Positions 7,996-17,094 of a stretch of 64,000 bases of DNA are shown piece after piece. Source of the DNA: Moraxella nonliquefaciens (lineage in GTDB: Bacteria; Pseudomonadota; Gammaproteobacteria; Pseudomonadales; Moraxellaceae); assembly GCF_001679005.1 (NCBI RefSeq), contig NZ_LXTW01000034.1, positions 12,531 to 76,530 on the forward strand, given 5' to 3'. Within the stretch, counting starts at the first letter, position 1; each line of letters starts with the position of its first letter. The translations under genes were made by a program, and so were the position numbers. Below the pieces are notes generated by a model. The model was not told the DNA's origin. It searched no databases and worked only from the letters and a program-made list of their open reading frames with translations.

Positions 7996-8757
7996 TTAAT
8001 TTTCAGCAGTTTTATCAAGCATCAATCTTGCCCCTATTGGCAGATGGTCGGACAAATCTGACCATGGCACACCACCATAAACCTGAGCGGACAGCACGGT
8101 CAAATGACGGACATAAATACGGTCAAGGCTTATCATAGGAAATTTGGCAGGAAATGTTGCAGGATGCTTACCGTGCTTGGTATAAAAAACCTCATTTAGC
8201 CCCAAATCTGCCATAAATCGCCCTGCTTTTTTTGCCCAATCATTAAAATCACCCGCTAAGATGAGTGGTTTTTCCTTATCAATCTCGCTGTTGATATAAT
8301 CGCTGATTGCTTGATATTGTTTGGCACGGTCGGTTTCTAGTAGGTTTAGATGGGCGTTTAGCACAACCACAGGCACGCCCCAGCCATCGGGGGTTACCTC
8401 GCTGTGTAATACACCTCTTTTTTCTAGGCGTGAGACGGTGATATTGACATTATGCTTGGGGTCTAGGGGATGGCGTGAGAGCGTGGCATTGCCGTGATTG
8501 CCGTGCGGATAGCGGACGTTTTCGCCATAACTGTGCGACAGCGACAGATATTCACCAAACCACTCATGGTGCGACTGATTGGGGTATTCATTAAATGAAA
8601 TGGCTCGTTTTAGGTTTTGACCTTGCACCTCTTGTAGGCACAAAATATCCATGGGTAAATCCGCCAATGCCTGCCCCATGTGTTGTAATTTAACCAAACG
8701 GTTTAGGGGCGACATGCCTTTATGGATATTATAAGAGACAATATGAATGGGGTTCAT
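7996..8757 (-). CDS. Endonuclease/exonuclease/phosphatase family protein (YbhP-like)
   Basis: 253 residues with the DNase I-like (EEP) fold signatures: SYNIHKG at residues 8-14, LQEVQG at about 40-45 (metal-binding Glu), AGDFNDW (Asp/Asn) and SDHLPIGA near the C-terminus (His). The fold covers nucleases, phosphodiesterases and sphingomyelinase-like enzymes, so the substrate cannot be read from the motifs. The nearest functional analogue by layout is E. coli YbhP, itself uncharacterised. No signal peptide is visible. It is upstream of gltX on the same strand with a 76-bp gap and divergent from the oligopeptidase gene. Confidence 0.85.
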   Translation of the reverse strand: MNPIHIVSYNIHKGMSPLNRLVKLQHMGQALADLPMDILCLQEVQGQNLKRAISFNEYPNQSHHEWFGEYLSLSHSYGENVRYPHGNHGNATLSRHPLDPKHNVNITVSRLEKRGVLHSEVTPDGWGVPVVVLNAHLNLLETDRAKQYQAISDYINSEIDKEKPLILAGDFNDWAKKAGRFMADLGLNEVFYTKHGKHPATFPAKFPMISLDRIYVRHLTVLSAQVYGGVPWSDLSDHLPIGARLMLDKTAEN

Positions 8758-8895
8758 GTTTGATAATCACTGGACATTTAAAGATAAACATATCATGCCT
8801 TGATGATAAAAGCAACCTTTTACCTAATACCCACACCTTGTAAAAGTGCGTTTTATCCTTATTAATTATAAACCAAAATTTTCAAGAGCATATCC

Positions 8896-10992
8896 ATGAT
8901 TGATTTTCATACCACCATCGCTGATGACCTTAATGACCGCTTGCACCTTGTGGATTTTAACAAGGCAGACGCAAGCACGCTTAAAACCTTAGTAGAGCAG
9001 GATTTAAAAGTTGCCAATAAATTTTTAGATGACCTGCCAACCACAGATGAACCAACGCTCGCCCTTGATGTCATTGGTCAGTTTAACCGCCTAAATCTTA
9101 AATTAAATCGCAGTTTTGGGATACTCTCCCATCTAAACAGTGTGGCATCCAACACCGATCTTCGCACCGCCCATCATGACGTACTGCCTGCCTTATCCGC
9201 CTTTTCTACCAAAACAGGGCAATCGGTTAAGCTATATCAGCTTTATAAACTGGTCAATGACAATTTGGATGAACTAGGAGCAGACAACGCCCTAAGACGA
9301 GCGGTAGAGCTTGCCTTACAAGGCTTTACACTGTCGGGAATTGCCCTAGATGATGACAAAAAAGCACGCTTTGCTAAGATTTGTGCCGACCTGTCTGTGC
9401 TGTCCGCCAAATTCTCAGACAATACCCTAGATGCAACCCAAGCCTTTGCCCTACCTCTAACCCAAGAACAGCTGTCAGGCATCACCCCAAGCGGTCTTGC
9501 CCTACTAAAATCAGCAGGCGACAGCTACAAGAGCAAACACCCCAATGCTGTGCTAGCAACCGATTATCTTGCCACGCTTGATATACCCATGTATTTGGCA
9601 GTCATGCAGTACGCTGATGACCGCATGCTTCGTGAAACGCTATACCACGCCTATAATACCCGTGCCAGTAGTGTGTGTAGCTATGGGTATGACGAGTACG
9701 ATAATGGCGACATCATGAGCAAAATACTCACCCTACGCCAAGAAAAAGCCAAATTATTGGGCTTTGATGACTACACTCAGCTGTCTTTGGCCAGCAAAAT
9801 GGCCAGTGATAAAGATGAGATTGAAAGTTTTTTAAAAACACTCGCTCATCACGCCACACCTTTTGCTTTATCAGAGTTGGAAGAGATGCAAAGTTTGGGC
9901 AAAACTTTGGGTCTTGATAAGGTTGAACCGTGGGATGTGCCTTATTTGGCACAAAAAATCCGCCTTGACAAATACAATCTTAACAGCGATGAGATACGTT
10001 CTTATTTTCCCTTACCTGTGGTATTAGATGGTCTGTTTGACATTATTGGCAAGCTCTTTGATGTGTCCTTTAAAGAACGTACAGCAGACGTACCACGCTG
10101 GCATGATGATGTGCAATTTTTTGAGTTGCATGACAAAAATGGCCTCATAGGCGGAGTGTATCTTGACCTATTTGCTCGCACAGCTAAGCGTGGTGGTGCG
10201 TGGTTGTCAGGCTTTCAAGAAAAGCACAAGGATGACGACATTGAGCAATTACCTGTGGGCTTTATTGTAGGTAATTTCTCGCCTGCGGTGGATGATTTGC
10301 CCAGTCTTTTGACCTTTGATGAGGTTATCACGCTGTTTCATGAATTTGGGCATGGTCTGCACCACCTGCTTACCAAAATCACTCTAAGCGATGTGGCAGG
10401 TATTAGTGGCGTGGAATGGGATGCTGTGGAGTTGCCCAGTCAGTTCATGGAAAACTTTGCCATTGACAAAGACGGCATGACACGCATCAGTCGCCATGTA
10501 AAAACAGGCGAACCATTGCCCCATGATAAGCTGACAGCACTACTAAATGCCAAAAATTTTCAAAGTGGACTGCAAACTTTACGCCAAATAGAGCTTGGGC
10601 TTTTTGATTTACGCATTCATGGCAAATCATTGACAGATTATGATGAGATTTTAGCGGTGGCAAATGAGGTTCGTGATGAAATTGCCATCATCAAAGTGCC
10701 TGCCAATAACCGCTTTGCCAACACATTTAGCCACATCTTTGCAGGCGGTTATGCTTCGGGATATTATTCATACAAATGGGCAGAGCTGTTGTCAGCGGAT
10801 GCCTTTGGCAAATTTGAAAGTGGTGAAAATACCGCCACATATGGTGTATTTGACGCTACCATCGGAGATGCCTTTAAAAGAGAAATTCTACAAATGGGTG
10901 CCTCTCGTGCTGCCAAAGACAACTTTGTTGCCTTTATGGGGCGGGACGCTGACATGGGGGCATTACTACGTCATAGTGGATTTGTCAAATAA
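8896..10992 (+). CDS. prlC: Oligopeptidase A, M3-family zinc metallopeptidase
   Basis: 698 residues, the usual size of PrlC/OpdA. The zinc motif is LFHEFGHGLHHLL, with HEFGH at about residues 482-486; the third ligand Glu lies in the following GVEWDAVELPSQFMEN segment. The enzyme is cytoplasmic and degrades signal-peptide fragments and other short peptides. The C-terminal ASGYYSYKWAE segment is characteristic of M3 peptidases. The YheV-type zinc-ribbon gene follows 71 bp downstream on the same strand, an arrangement also seen in Pseudomonas. A TTAATTATAAA stretch about 25 bp upstream of the ATG may hold the promoter. Confidence 0.95.
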   Translation: MIDFHTTIADDLNDRLHLVDFNKADASTLKTLVEQDLKVANKFLDDLPTTDEPTLALDVIGQFNRLNLKLNRSFGILSHLNSVASNTDLRTAHHDVLPALSAFSTKTGQSVKLYQLYKLVNDNLDELGADNALRRAVELALQGFTLSGIALDDDKKARFAKICADLSVLSAKFSDNTLDATQAFALPLTQEQLSGITPSGLALLKSAGDSYKSKHPNAVLATDYLATLDIPMYLAVMQYADDRMLRETLYHAYNTRASSVCSYGYDEYDNGDIMSKILTLRQEKAKLLGFDDYTQLSLASKMASDKDEIESFLKTLAHHATPFALSELEEMQSLGKTLGLDKVEPWDVPYLAQKIRLDKYNLNSDEIRSYFPLPVVLDGLFDIIGKLFDVSFKERTADVPRWHDDVQFFELHDKNGLIGGVYLDLFARTAKRGGAWLSGFQEKHKDDDIEQLPVGFIVGNFSPAVDDLPSLLTFDEVITLFHEFGHGLHHLLTKITLSDVAGISGVEWDAVELPSQFMENFAIDKDGMTRISRHVKTGEPLPHDKLTALLNAKNFQSGLQTLRQIELGLFDLRIHGKSLTDYDEILAVANEVRDEIAIIKVPANNRFANTFSHIFAGGYASGYYSYKWAELLSADAFGKFESGENTATYGVFDATIGDAFKREILQMGASRAAKDNFVAFMGRDADMGALLRHSGFVK

Positions 10993-11063
10993 CAAAAACA
11001 ACTAAACTTGCACAAGGCAACAAATGGGGGTAAAATTTACCCCTGTTTTTATTGAGCATACAC

Positions 11064-11306
11064 ATGAGATATCAATCCATCCGCCCCAAACGTCAATTTC
11101 TGGCAGGAGTCAAATGCACTCAGTGCCAAGCGACCGACACCACCGTACAGGTGCAGATTTTCACCCCCTGGCCTGACGAATATATTGAGTGCATAGCGTG
11201 CCAATACACAGCACGTCGACCTACCGCTGACGACCTGCCCAAAATCCAAGCCACCACCGAGGGCGGGATGGCAGATGGTGTGGGGGTGGTGCGTTTTATC
11301 AAATAA
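11064..11306 (+). CDS. YheV family putative zinc-ribbon protein
   Basis: 80 residues from ATG 11064; a TTG at 11052 in frame is less likely. Two cysteine pairs, CTQC near residue 19 and CIAC near residue 46, form a compact zinc ribbon, and the C-terminus GVGVVRFIK is typical of the family. The function is unknown. It follows prlC after 71 bp, probably in the same transcript. The minus-strand frames across the same interval (11049-11317) lack any of these features and were treated as shadows. Confidence 0.8.
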   Translation: MRYQSIRPKRQFLAGVKCTQCQATDTTVQVQIFTPWPDEYIECIACQYTARRPTADDLPKIQATTEGGMADGVGVVRFIK

Positions 11307-11551
11307 CCATCAAGCATGCCAAAAATTGTGTTTTTTTCTTAATTTTGTTGTAAAAAGCTGAAAATTTTTGTAAATTTTGATATAGTACAGCAATATTTGT
11401 CATTTGTTGGCAAGTGTCAATCAGCATCACCAATCCAATGTGTTCTAGCTTGTATCAATATTGTATATATATTGTATCACGACTGGGTTGGCTCTTAGAT
11501 GATAGACATCAGCCACCATCAGCCCAATTTAGCCAATAAGATAGGTTTACC

Positions 11552-12520
11552 ATGTCAGAAAAAAAAGACCCAAATGAGATTAATTTTGATGATGAATTTT
11601 TAAACACTAATTTTGATGACGCATCCAACCCCACGCCATCAACTGATGAACAGACACCAAAAAGCGAGCCACACTCCAAATTAGATGAGTTGGATGCAAA
11701 TTCGGTTACTTTATCCGACCTGCACCTTAGCACAAACACAGATGATGGCGTTGATTTGAGTAACGTCGCCAACTTGGCCGATGACTCTACCAAACCAGAG
11801 ACTCTACAACAAAACTCCACACCAAACCCAGAACCTGACACCACAGGTGTGAGCAATGCACCAATTACCGCTGGTTCTGCTGTTGGTACTGGCATAAAAG
11901 CCACAGAAAAACCCACCAAAAAAGGGGCAAGCGGTCTATTTGGCAAAAAGGACTCACCAAAGCCATCAAAAAGACCCAAACCTGCCAAAGCTGGCGGTAC
12001 AGATGACTTGACAAAACTGCTGGGAAACTCTAAGAAGCTCAACACAATCATCTTGGGCGGTGTGATTATTTTGGCATTAATTGGTGTAATGCTCTACATG
12101 GTAATCGGCGGCAATGATGAAAGCATTGACCATCACCATGCTTTAACTCCTGCCGTTAGTACACCCACGCCTACCACCACACCAGAGCCAGAACAAGTAG
12201 AAACTCAGAACCAAAACATTGAACATATTGATGCCACTGACAGTATCTTGCCAACCATCAAACCTGTGGTTGATCCTGATGAGATTTTAAATGCCACAAT
12301 TCCAACCGACCCCACACTCATCAAAGAAGAGATTGACCGCCTGACAGATAAAGATGCCCAAATCGCTGAACAAGAAAAGCTCATCCAAGACCAACTTACC
12401 CTAATGGAAGATTTGACCACTGCCAAAGCCGAACAAATCGCTCTACTAGAAGCCCAAATCGCTGAACTTGAAAAGCAAAAAAACAGCACCGAGACCGCCA
12501 CAGACGCCAGTGAACAATGA
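11552..12520 (+). CDS. Single-pass membrane protein with acidic N-terminus and coiled coil, function unknown
   Basis: 322 residues, not recognised as a named family. Residues 1-115 are acidic and Ser/Thr/Asn-rich with no predicted structure, 118-148 are basic and Lys/Pro-rich, and 163-186 form one clear transmembrane helix (IILGGVIILALIGVMLYMVI). The remainder is likely periplasmic: a Pro/Thr-rich linker, then a coiled coil from about 255 to 310 with heptad-like IAEQEKLIQDQ and IAELEKQ. Basic residues before the helix suggest the N-terminus is cytoplasmic. The layout resembles polar or cell-envelope scaffold proteins, but no function is claimed. It is a monocistronic unit ending in a terminator hairpin. 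Confidence 0.75.
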   Translation: MSEKKDPNEINFDDEFLNTNFDDASNPTPSTDEQTPKSEPHSKLDELDANSVTLSDLHLSTNTDDGVDLSNVANLADDSTKPETLQQNSTPNPEPDTTGVSNAPITAGSAVGTGIKATEKPTKKGASGLFGKKDSPKPSKRPKPAKAGGTDDLTKLLGNSKKLNTIILGGVIILALIGVMLYMVIGGNDESIDHHHALTPAVSTPTPTTTPEPEQVETQNQNIEHIDATDSILPTIKPVVDPDEILNATIPTDPTLIKEEIDRLTDKDAQIAEQEKLIQDQLTLMEDLTTAKAEQIALLEAQIAELEKQKNSTETATDASEQ

Positions 12521-12535
12521 GCGGTACAGTCGGAC

Positions 12536-12563
12536 AAAAAGCCCAATATCTGTCGGGCTTTTT
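12536..12563. terminator. Bidirectional terminator
   Basis: 9-bp perfect stem AAAAAGCCC (12536-12544) / GGGCTTTTT (12555-12563), between the stops of the convergent 322-aa gene and the 150-aa membrane-protein gene. Confidence 0.85.
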
Positions 12564-12576
12564 GGTTTATGTGGTT

Positions 12577-13029
12577 TTATAAAATTCGTATCGCCTGCTC
12601 TTTCTTTTGTAATGCCCTGCCCTCTAACACTGATTTGGCGACATGACGTTCTTTGTCATCATCAAAGCCTAGGACATGCCAACTTCTGCCCAAATCAGTG
12701 ATTACCAACGCATCATTTATCAGTTCAATACTGGCGTTCTCGCTAAGTTTTACGGTGTGTCCTTGTGTGATAAAGGCACGATTTTTGATGATAATCACCC
12801 CTGTGGCAATGCGACTTTGATATTTTAGGTGGTCTTTATAAACATTAAAGCCAAAAATGAGTACCGCAAACACTGCCATCGTCGCAATGGTCACTTTCAC
12901 AGATGCCATCATGGCAACCACTGCCACAACCACCGCCAGCACGACCAACACCCCTGCCATAACAAAGATGGGGTTGGTGTCTGTGCCACTTAGCGTGATA
13001 GACACGCCATCATCAATGACTTTTAGCAT
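12577..13029 (-). CDS. Small membrane protein of unknown function, coupled to rph
   Basis: 150 residues. Two adjacent hydrophobic helices (about residues 22-42 and 45-63) are followed by a soluble domain of about 85 residues rich in beta-type alternation (GVIIIKNRAFITQGHTVKL...SWHVLGFDDD). No known family was recognised. Its ATG overlaps the rph stop codon by one base (TAATG on the minus strand), so translation is probably coupled to rph. The convergent terminator at 12536-12563 closes the unit. The plus-strand frame 12857-13120 over the hydrophobic part is a shadow. Confidence 0.75.
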   Translation of the reverse strand: MLKVIDDGVSITLSGTDTNPIFVMAGVLVVLAVVVAVVAMMASVKVTIATMAVFAVLIFGFNVYKDHLKYQSRIATGVIIIKNRAFITQGHTVKLSENASIELINDALVITDLGRSWHVLGFDDDKERHVAKSVLEGRALQKKEQAIRIL

Positions 13030-13745
13030 TACCAGCCCAACGCTTGTTTTTGCAATTCAAAAATCTCCTCAATCCCAGACTGGGCAAGGTCAAGCATGGC
13101 ATTTGCCTGTTCACGGGTAAAATGCTTATCCTCTGCTGTACCTTGAATCTCAATAAATCCGCCTGCCTGTGTCATGACTACATTCAAATCAGTATCACAC
13201 GTTGAATCCTCATCATAATCCAAATCCAAATACACTCTCCCATCCTTGATACCAACCGACACCGCCCCCACCAGTCCGATGAGTGGGTCTGTGGTGAGTT
13301 TTTTGTTTCGTTGTAGGTTTTCTAAGGCATCCATGAGTGCCACCGCTGAACCTGTAATACTTGCTGTACGTGTGCCACCATCTGCCTGTATGACATCACA
13401 GTCTACATAAATGGTATGCTCACCAATTTTTGACAAATCAAGCATGGCACGCAGTGAACGACCGATGAGACGCTGTATCTCTTGGGTGCGTCCTGATTGC
13501 TTACCCTTAGTGGCCTCACGTTGGGTGCGTGTGCCTGTGGCTCGTGGGAGCATACCATATTCGGCAGTCAGCCAGCCTTGACCCTGACCTTTTAACCAAC
13601 GTGGTACGCCCTGCTCTATGCTGACGTTACACAATACTTTGGTATCGCCATAACACACCAACACCGACCCTTCGGCATGTTTGGTATGGTTACGGATAAA
13701 GCTGATGGGGCGTAATTGAGATAACTCACGGTTGTTGTGTCGCAT
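13029..13745 (-). CDS. rph: Ribonuclease PH
   Basis: 238 residues, exactly the usual length. This phosphorolytic 3'-5' exoribonuclease trims tRNA 3' ends and some stable RNAs. It begins MRHNNRELSQLRPI, where family members carry the R..R pattern, and contains the phosphate-binding GGTRTASITGSAVAL and the DLDYDEDS metal-site segment. It is the first gene of a two-gene unit with the coupled 150-aa membrane protein. Nothing in the sequence suggests inactivation of the kind known in E. coli K-12. Confidence 0.97.
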   Translation of the reverse strand: MRHNNRELSQLRPISFIRNHTKHAEGSVLVCYGDTKVLCNVSIEQGVPRWLKGQGQGWLTAEYGMLPRATGTRTQREATKGKQSGRTQEIQRLIGRSLRAMLDLSKIGEHTIYVDCDVIQADGGTRTASITGSAVALMDALENLQRNKKLTTDPLIGLVGAVSVGIKDGRVYLDLDYDEDSTCDTDLNVVMTQAGGFIEIQGTAEDKHFTREQANAMLDLAQSGIEEIFELQKQALGW

Positions 13746-13811
13746 GATTTGCCTTGTGGTGATGTGGTGATGAATGAATGTGGGTTATTGTAACAGTTTT
13801 TGACCAAAAAC

Positions 13812-13865
13812 AAAACCATCCAACCCAACATATCCCCATTGGCGACACCCAGATTGGACGGTTTT
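13812..13865 (-). terminator. Possible terminator of fadD
   Basis: AAAACCATCCAA (13812-13823) pairs with TTGGACGGTTTT (13854-13865) with one mismatch over a 30-nt loop, followed on the minus strand by GTTTTTGG. Confidence 0.4.
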
Positions 13866-13904
13866 AAAAGCTAAGAGCTTGTAATTATGCTTTTTTGCTT
13901 GCTT

Positions 13905-15605
13905 CTATTTTTTGCTTTCTTCTAATTGACGTAAATCCTTACGCAAGATTTTACCTACGTTGGATTTTGGCAATTCGCTGACGAAAGCCACATATTTAGG
14001 GCGTTTATAACCTGTCAAATTCTCTTTTGCCCATGCAATGACCTCTTTGTCCGTTAGGCTGTCGTCTTTTTTGACCACATAGGCTTTAACAAGCTCGCCA
14101 CTGTGCTCATCAGGCACGCCAATCACACCACATTCTAGCACTTTGGGATGAGCACTAATAACCCTCTCCACCTCATTGGGGTAAACATTAAAACCTGACA
14201 CCAAAATCATGTCTTTTTTGCGGTCAACGATTTTAACAAAGCCCTGCTCATCCATTATGCCAATATCACCTGTTTTAAAGTAGCCGTCTTGTGTCATGGA
14301 TTTTTCGGTCTCATCAGGGCGATTGTAGTACCCTTTCATGACCTGAGGGCCTTTAATGGCAATCTCTCCTGGCTCACCAAATGCCACCTCTTTGCCATCA
14401 TCATCCAGTAAAATCACATCGGTATTGGGGAAGGGAATGCCAATTTTACCTGTATAACTGCCTGGGGGATTTATTGTGGCAACAGGCGATGTCTCAGACA
14501 ATCCATAGCCCTCAACGATGTAATTACCCGTGAGTCTCTCCCACGCCTCTGCTGTGCTTGATAATACCGACATGCCACCACCAAGCGACAAACGTAGGTT
14601 TGAATGGTCAATATTTTTAAAGCCTTTATGGTTAGCAAGGGCATTAAATAAGGTATTGACCGCAGGGAAAAACACAGGGCGGTACTTGGCAAAATCTTTG
14701 GTTAAGGCGTCAAAATCACGGGCGTTGGTGATAAGTAGCAAGCCAAAGCCCATCTTAAAGCCAACCATAGACACCGTAAATGAAAAAATATGATACAAAG
14801 GCAACGCTGTGGCAATGTATTTGCCTGTCAAGTCCTCATCGGCAGGAAATACCTTATGAATGAATGTCATGCACTGCTCAACGTTAATGATGAGGTTTTT
14901 ATGGGTAAGCATCGCCCCCTTTGCCACGCCTGTTGTACCGCCTGTGTATTGCAATACTGCAATGTCATCAAGCGACAGTTCGGGGCGGACATAGCGACTT
15001 GCTGACACTGCTGTTAGTGCGTCTTTAAAACTTACAGCATTAGGAATGTTCCAGCTTGGTACCATTTTTTTGACATGGCGGACAACCAAATTGACCAAAG
15101 TGCCTTTTAGTCCCATCATATCGCCAATGCTTGCTACGATGATGTGCTTCACCTGAGCTTTGTTTTTGACTTTCTCAAAAGTATGAGCAAAGTTTTCAAC
15201 GATAAACAACGCCTTTGCCCCACTGTCATTTAGCTGGTGTTCTAGCTCATGTGGTGTGTATAGCGGATTAACATTGACAAGGGTGAGACCTGCTCGCACA
15301 ATGCCCATCATCGCAATCGGATACTGTAAAATATTTGGCATCATCACCGCCACTTTATCGCCCTTGACCAACCCTAGCGACTGCAAATAACTGGCAATCT
15401 GACGGCTATATGTATCAAGTTCACGATAGCTAATAGACACCCCCATACACGTTAGGGCGATTTTATTGCCGTGTTTGGCAAAATTATGCTCAAAGCTGTC
15501 AAGTAATGAATTGACACCATCTGGCACCTTGACGTTAATATCAAGTCCATGATTGGCGTAAGTTTTTATCCAAGGGCGGTCGGATGGGATGCTAAAATTT
15601 TGCAT
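13905..15605 (-). CDS. fadD: Long-chain fatty acid-CoA ligase
   Basis: 566-residue acyl-adenylate synthetase that activates fatty acids to acyl-CoA for beta-oxidation or lipid synthesis. The AMP-binding signature is YTGGTTGVAKGA at about residue 220, followed later by the adenylation motif GYGLSETSP and the hinge region DRKKDMILVSGFNVYP characteristic of FadD. Length equals that of E. coli FadD (561). It stands as a single gene with a long AT-rich upstream region. An acyl-CoA dehydrogenase gene is present elsewhere in the window (33.7 kb), consistent with fatty-acid use. Confidence 0.95.
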   Translation of the reverse strand: MQNFSIPSDRPWIKTYANHGLDINVKVPDGVNSLLDSFEHNFAKHGNKIALTCMGVSISYRELDTYSRQIASYLQSLGLVKGDKVAVMMPNILQYPIAMMGIVRAGLTLVNVNPLYTPHELEHQLNDSGAKALFIVENFAHTFEKVKNKAQVKHIIVASIGDMMGLKGTLVNLVVRHVKKMVPSWNIPNAVSFKDALTAVSASRYVRPELSLDDIAVLQYTGGTTGVAKGAMLTHKNLIINVEQCMTFIHKVFPADEDLTGKYIATALPLYHIFSFTVSMVGFKMGFGLLLITNARDFDALTKDFAKYRPVFFPAVNTLFNALANHKGFKNIDHSNLRLSLGGGMSVLSSTAEAWERLTGNYIVEGYGLSETSPVATINPPGSYTGKIGIPFPNTDVILLDDDGKEVAFGEPGEIAIKGPQVMKGYYNRPDETEKSMTQDGYFKTGDIGIMDEQGFVKIVDRKKDMILVSGFNVYPNEVERVISAHPKVLECGVIGVPDEHSGELVKAYVVKKDDSLTDKEVIAWAKENLTGYKRPKYVAFVSELPKSNVGKILRKDLRQLEESKK

Positions 15606-15763
15606 GGCTCTTCCTTAATATCTAAAATAAAATGCAGAAACTGCGTCAGATTGCTAAAAAGTTAGGCAAAATCACAGACATAAATGTAAGCAAATATTAC
15701 GCATAAAATACACCATTTTTGTCAAATTGCCAAATCATTTTTTAAAAAGATGAGATTTTTATC

Positions 15764-15937
15764 ATGATGACGTTGTTTGTGGGGCTATTTGTAGGATTAT
15801 TGACAAGATACAAAAATCAGATACAAGAAATCGCCAAAATCAAAAAAGATAAAGCAGCACAAGACACGCAGGCAAAACCCAAATCAAAAGCAAAGACCCC
15901 TATTTTTATTAAGTCAAAGCCAAAGATAAGGTCCTAA
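15764..15937 (+). CDS. Possible 57-aa small membrane-anchored peptide
   Basis: This frame starts MMTLFVGLFVGLLTRY, giving one short hydrophobic N-terminal helix, then a Lys-rich tail (QIQEIAKIKKDKAAQ ... KPKSKAK). It lies alone in the 518-bp gap between fadD and the 293-aa coiled-coil gene. The organisation is protein-like, but the ribosome site is weak (AAAAAGATGAG, about 14 bp upstream) and there is no relative I can name. An AT-rich hairpin at 15942-15960 follows it. Confidence 0.3.
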   Translation: MMTLFVGLFVGLLTRYKNQIQEIAKIKKDKAAQDTQAKPKSKAKTPIFIKSKPKIRS

Positions 15938-16123
15938 AATGCCAATTTTAAAAAAATTGGTAAAAACTCTTAGGATAAAAATAGGGCGACGGTTTGATGA
16001 ATGAATTTTGAATTCATTGTGTTTTTAATGCTAAGGCAAAATGCCAATAAATAACGCCTTGTGCTACTTTGGTTTTTGGGTGATATGGGTTTTATAGGTC
16101 AAAACCCATTCCCCCAAAATTGA

Positions 16124-17005
16124 TTATAATGGCTTGATGGTTAATAATTCATCAATGATGGATTTAAATTCGTTAGGGATGATGATTTTAAAATTGGCAA
16201 TCTCATTTTTTATGCTAATGAGTTTTTGGGTTTGAATATTAACCCTTTCATTTAATAAAATTTGCCGTTCATGGAAGCGTTTGTTATATTCCTCTTCATA
16301 GGCTACAAGGGATTTATTTTGAAATTCACGGAATTTGGCTTTATAGGCATTGACTGTGCTTTCATGCTCTCTGTGTTCGGCCAATAGATAGTTTTGTAAT
16401 TTTTGTAATTCATCTAAGTCATATAAAGGCGTGTGGTGAATTTTAAATACCTGCTCGCCCACTTCTTTAAAACTGATGCGTTCTTTTTTGTTCAGGCTTG
16501 TGCGGATTTTATCAAAATTATGAATGAATTTGCCAATATGAGATGCTCGGGCTTCGGCCGTTTTATAAATAATCACATCCGATAAAGGTAGGGTAAGCAA
16601 ATAATCTTCCATATCTACATTTAATAAAGCCCCCAACTCTTCCATGTCAATCTCTTCTAACAGACGCTCCTGTTCATCTCTTACTTGTTTGATTTTGGTA
16701 TTGAGTATGTCAAGACGTCTGTCTTTTTCTTTGATGGCACTTCTAAAAAAGGCAGAAATGGCGTACAGATGACCAATGTTGGCAAGTTTGGTATCAATAT
16801 CATTGACCTTTTTAAAATTATCTAACGCCTCACCATCAAGGCTGGATGTATGCGTTTCAAGATTATTAACCTCATCTTGGATGGGTTTTAGCGTTTCTTT
16901 GATACGTTCACAGATGTAGTTAGCCTCCGATGAGCTAAGACCTGAGACGTTAAAATATGGGTTTTTGGTTAGTAATTTATGGGCAAGCTCTTGACTTATC
17001 ATCAT
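16124..17005 (-). CDS. Coiled-coil protein of unknown function
   Basis: 293 residues, soluble, highly charged. Long heptad-like helices are predicted at about residues 28-130 (KETLKPIQDEVNNLE, DTKLANIG, KIKQVRDEQERLLEEIDME) and 185-275 (LQKLQNYLLAEHREHES, KAKFREFQNKS, RQILLNERVNIQTQK). There is no signal peptide, membrane helix or catalytic motif. A good ribosome site (AGGAAAAT) precedes two adjacent ATGs; either could be used. It is flanked by fadD and coaBC without an obvious operon partner and is somewhat more AT-rich than its neighbours, so it may be an acquired gene. I do not recognise the family. Confidence 0.7.
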   Translation of the reverse strand: MMISQELAHKLLTKNPYFNVSGLSSSEANYICERIKETLKPIQDEVNNLETHTSSLDGEALDNFKKVNDIDTKLANIGHLYAISAFFRSAIKEKDRRLDILNTKIKQVRDEQERLLEEIDMEELGALLNVDMEDYLLTLPLSDVIIYKTAEARASHIGKFIHNFDKIRTSLNKKERISFKEVGEQVFKIHHTPLYDLDELQKLQNYLLAEHREHESTVNAYKAKFREFQNKSLVAYEEEYNKRFHERQILLNERVNIQTQKLISIKNEIANFKIIIPNEFKSIIDELLTIKPL

Positions 17006-17094
17006 ATTTTCCTATTTAATAAAAAATCATCAGTTAAATAACATGAATGGCATTAAAACCATATTAACGTAAATCATCAGCAAAATCAATGATA

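Noticed and set aside
15942..15960. CCAATTTT-AAA-AAAATTGG palindrome as a terminator
   Set aside because: Almost pure A/T stem with no T run; expected by chance in this AT-rich gap.
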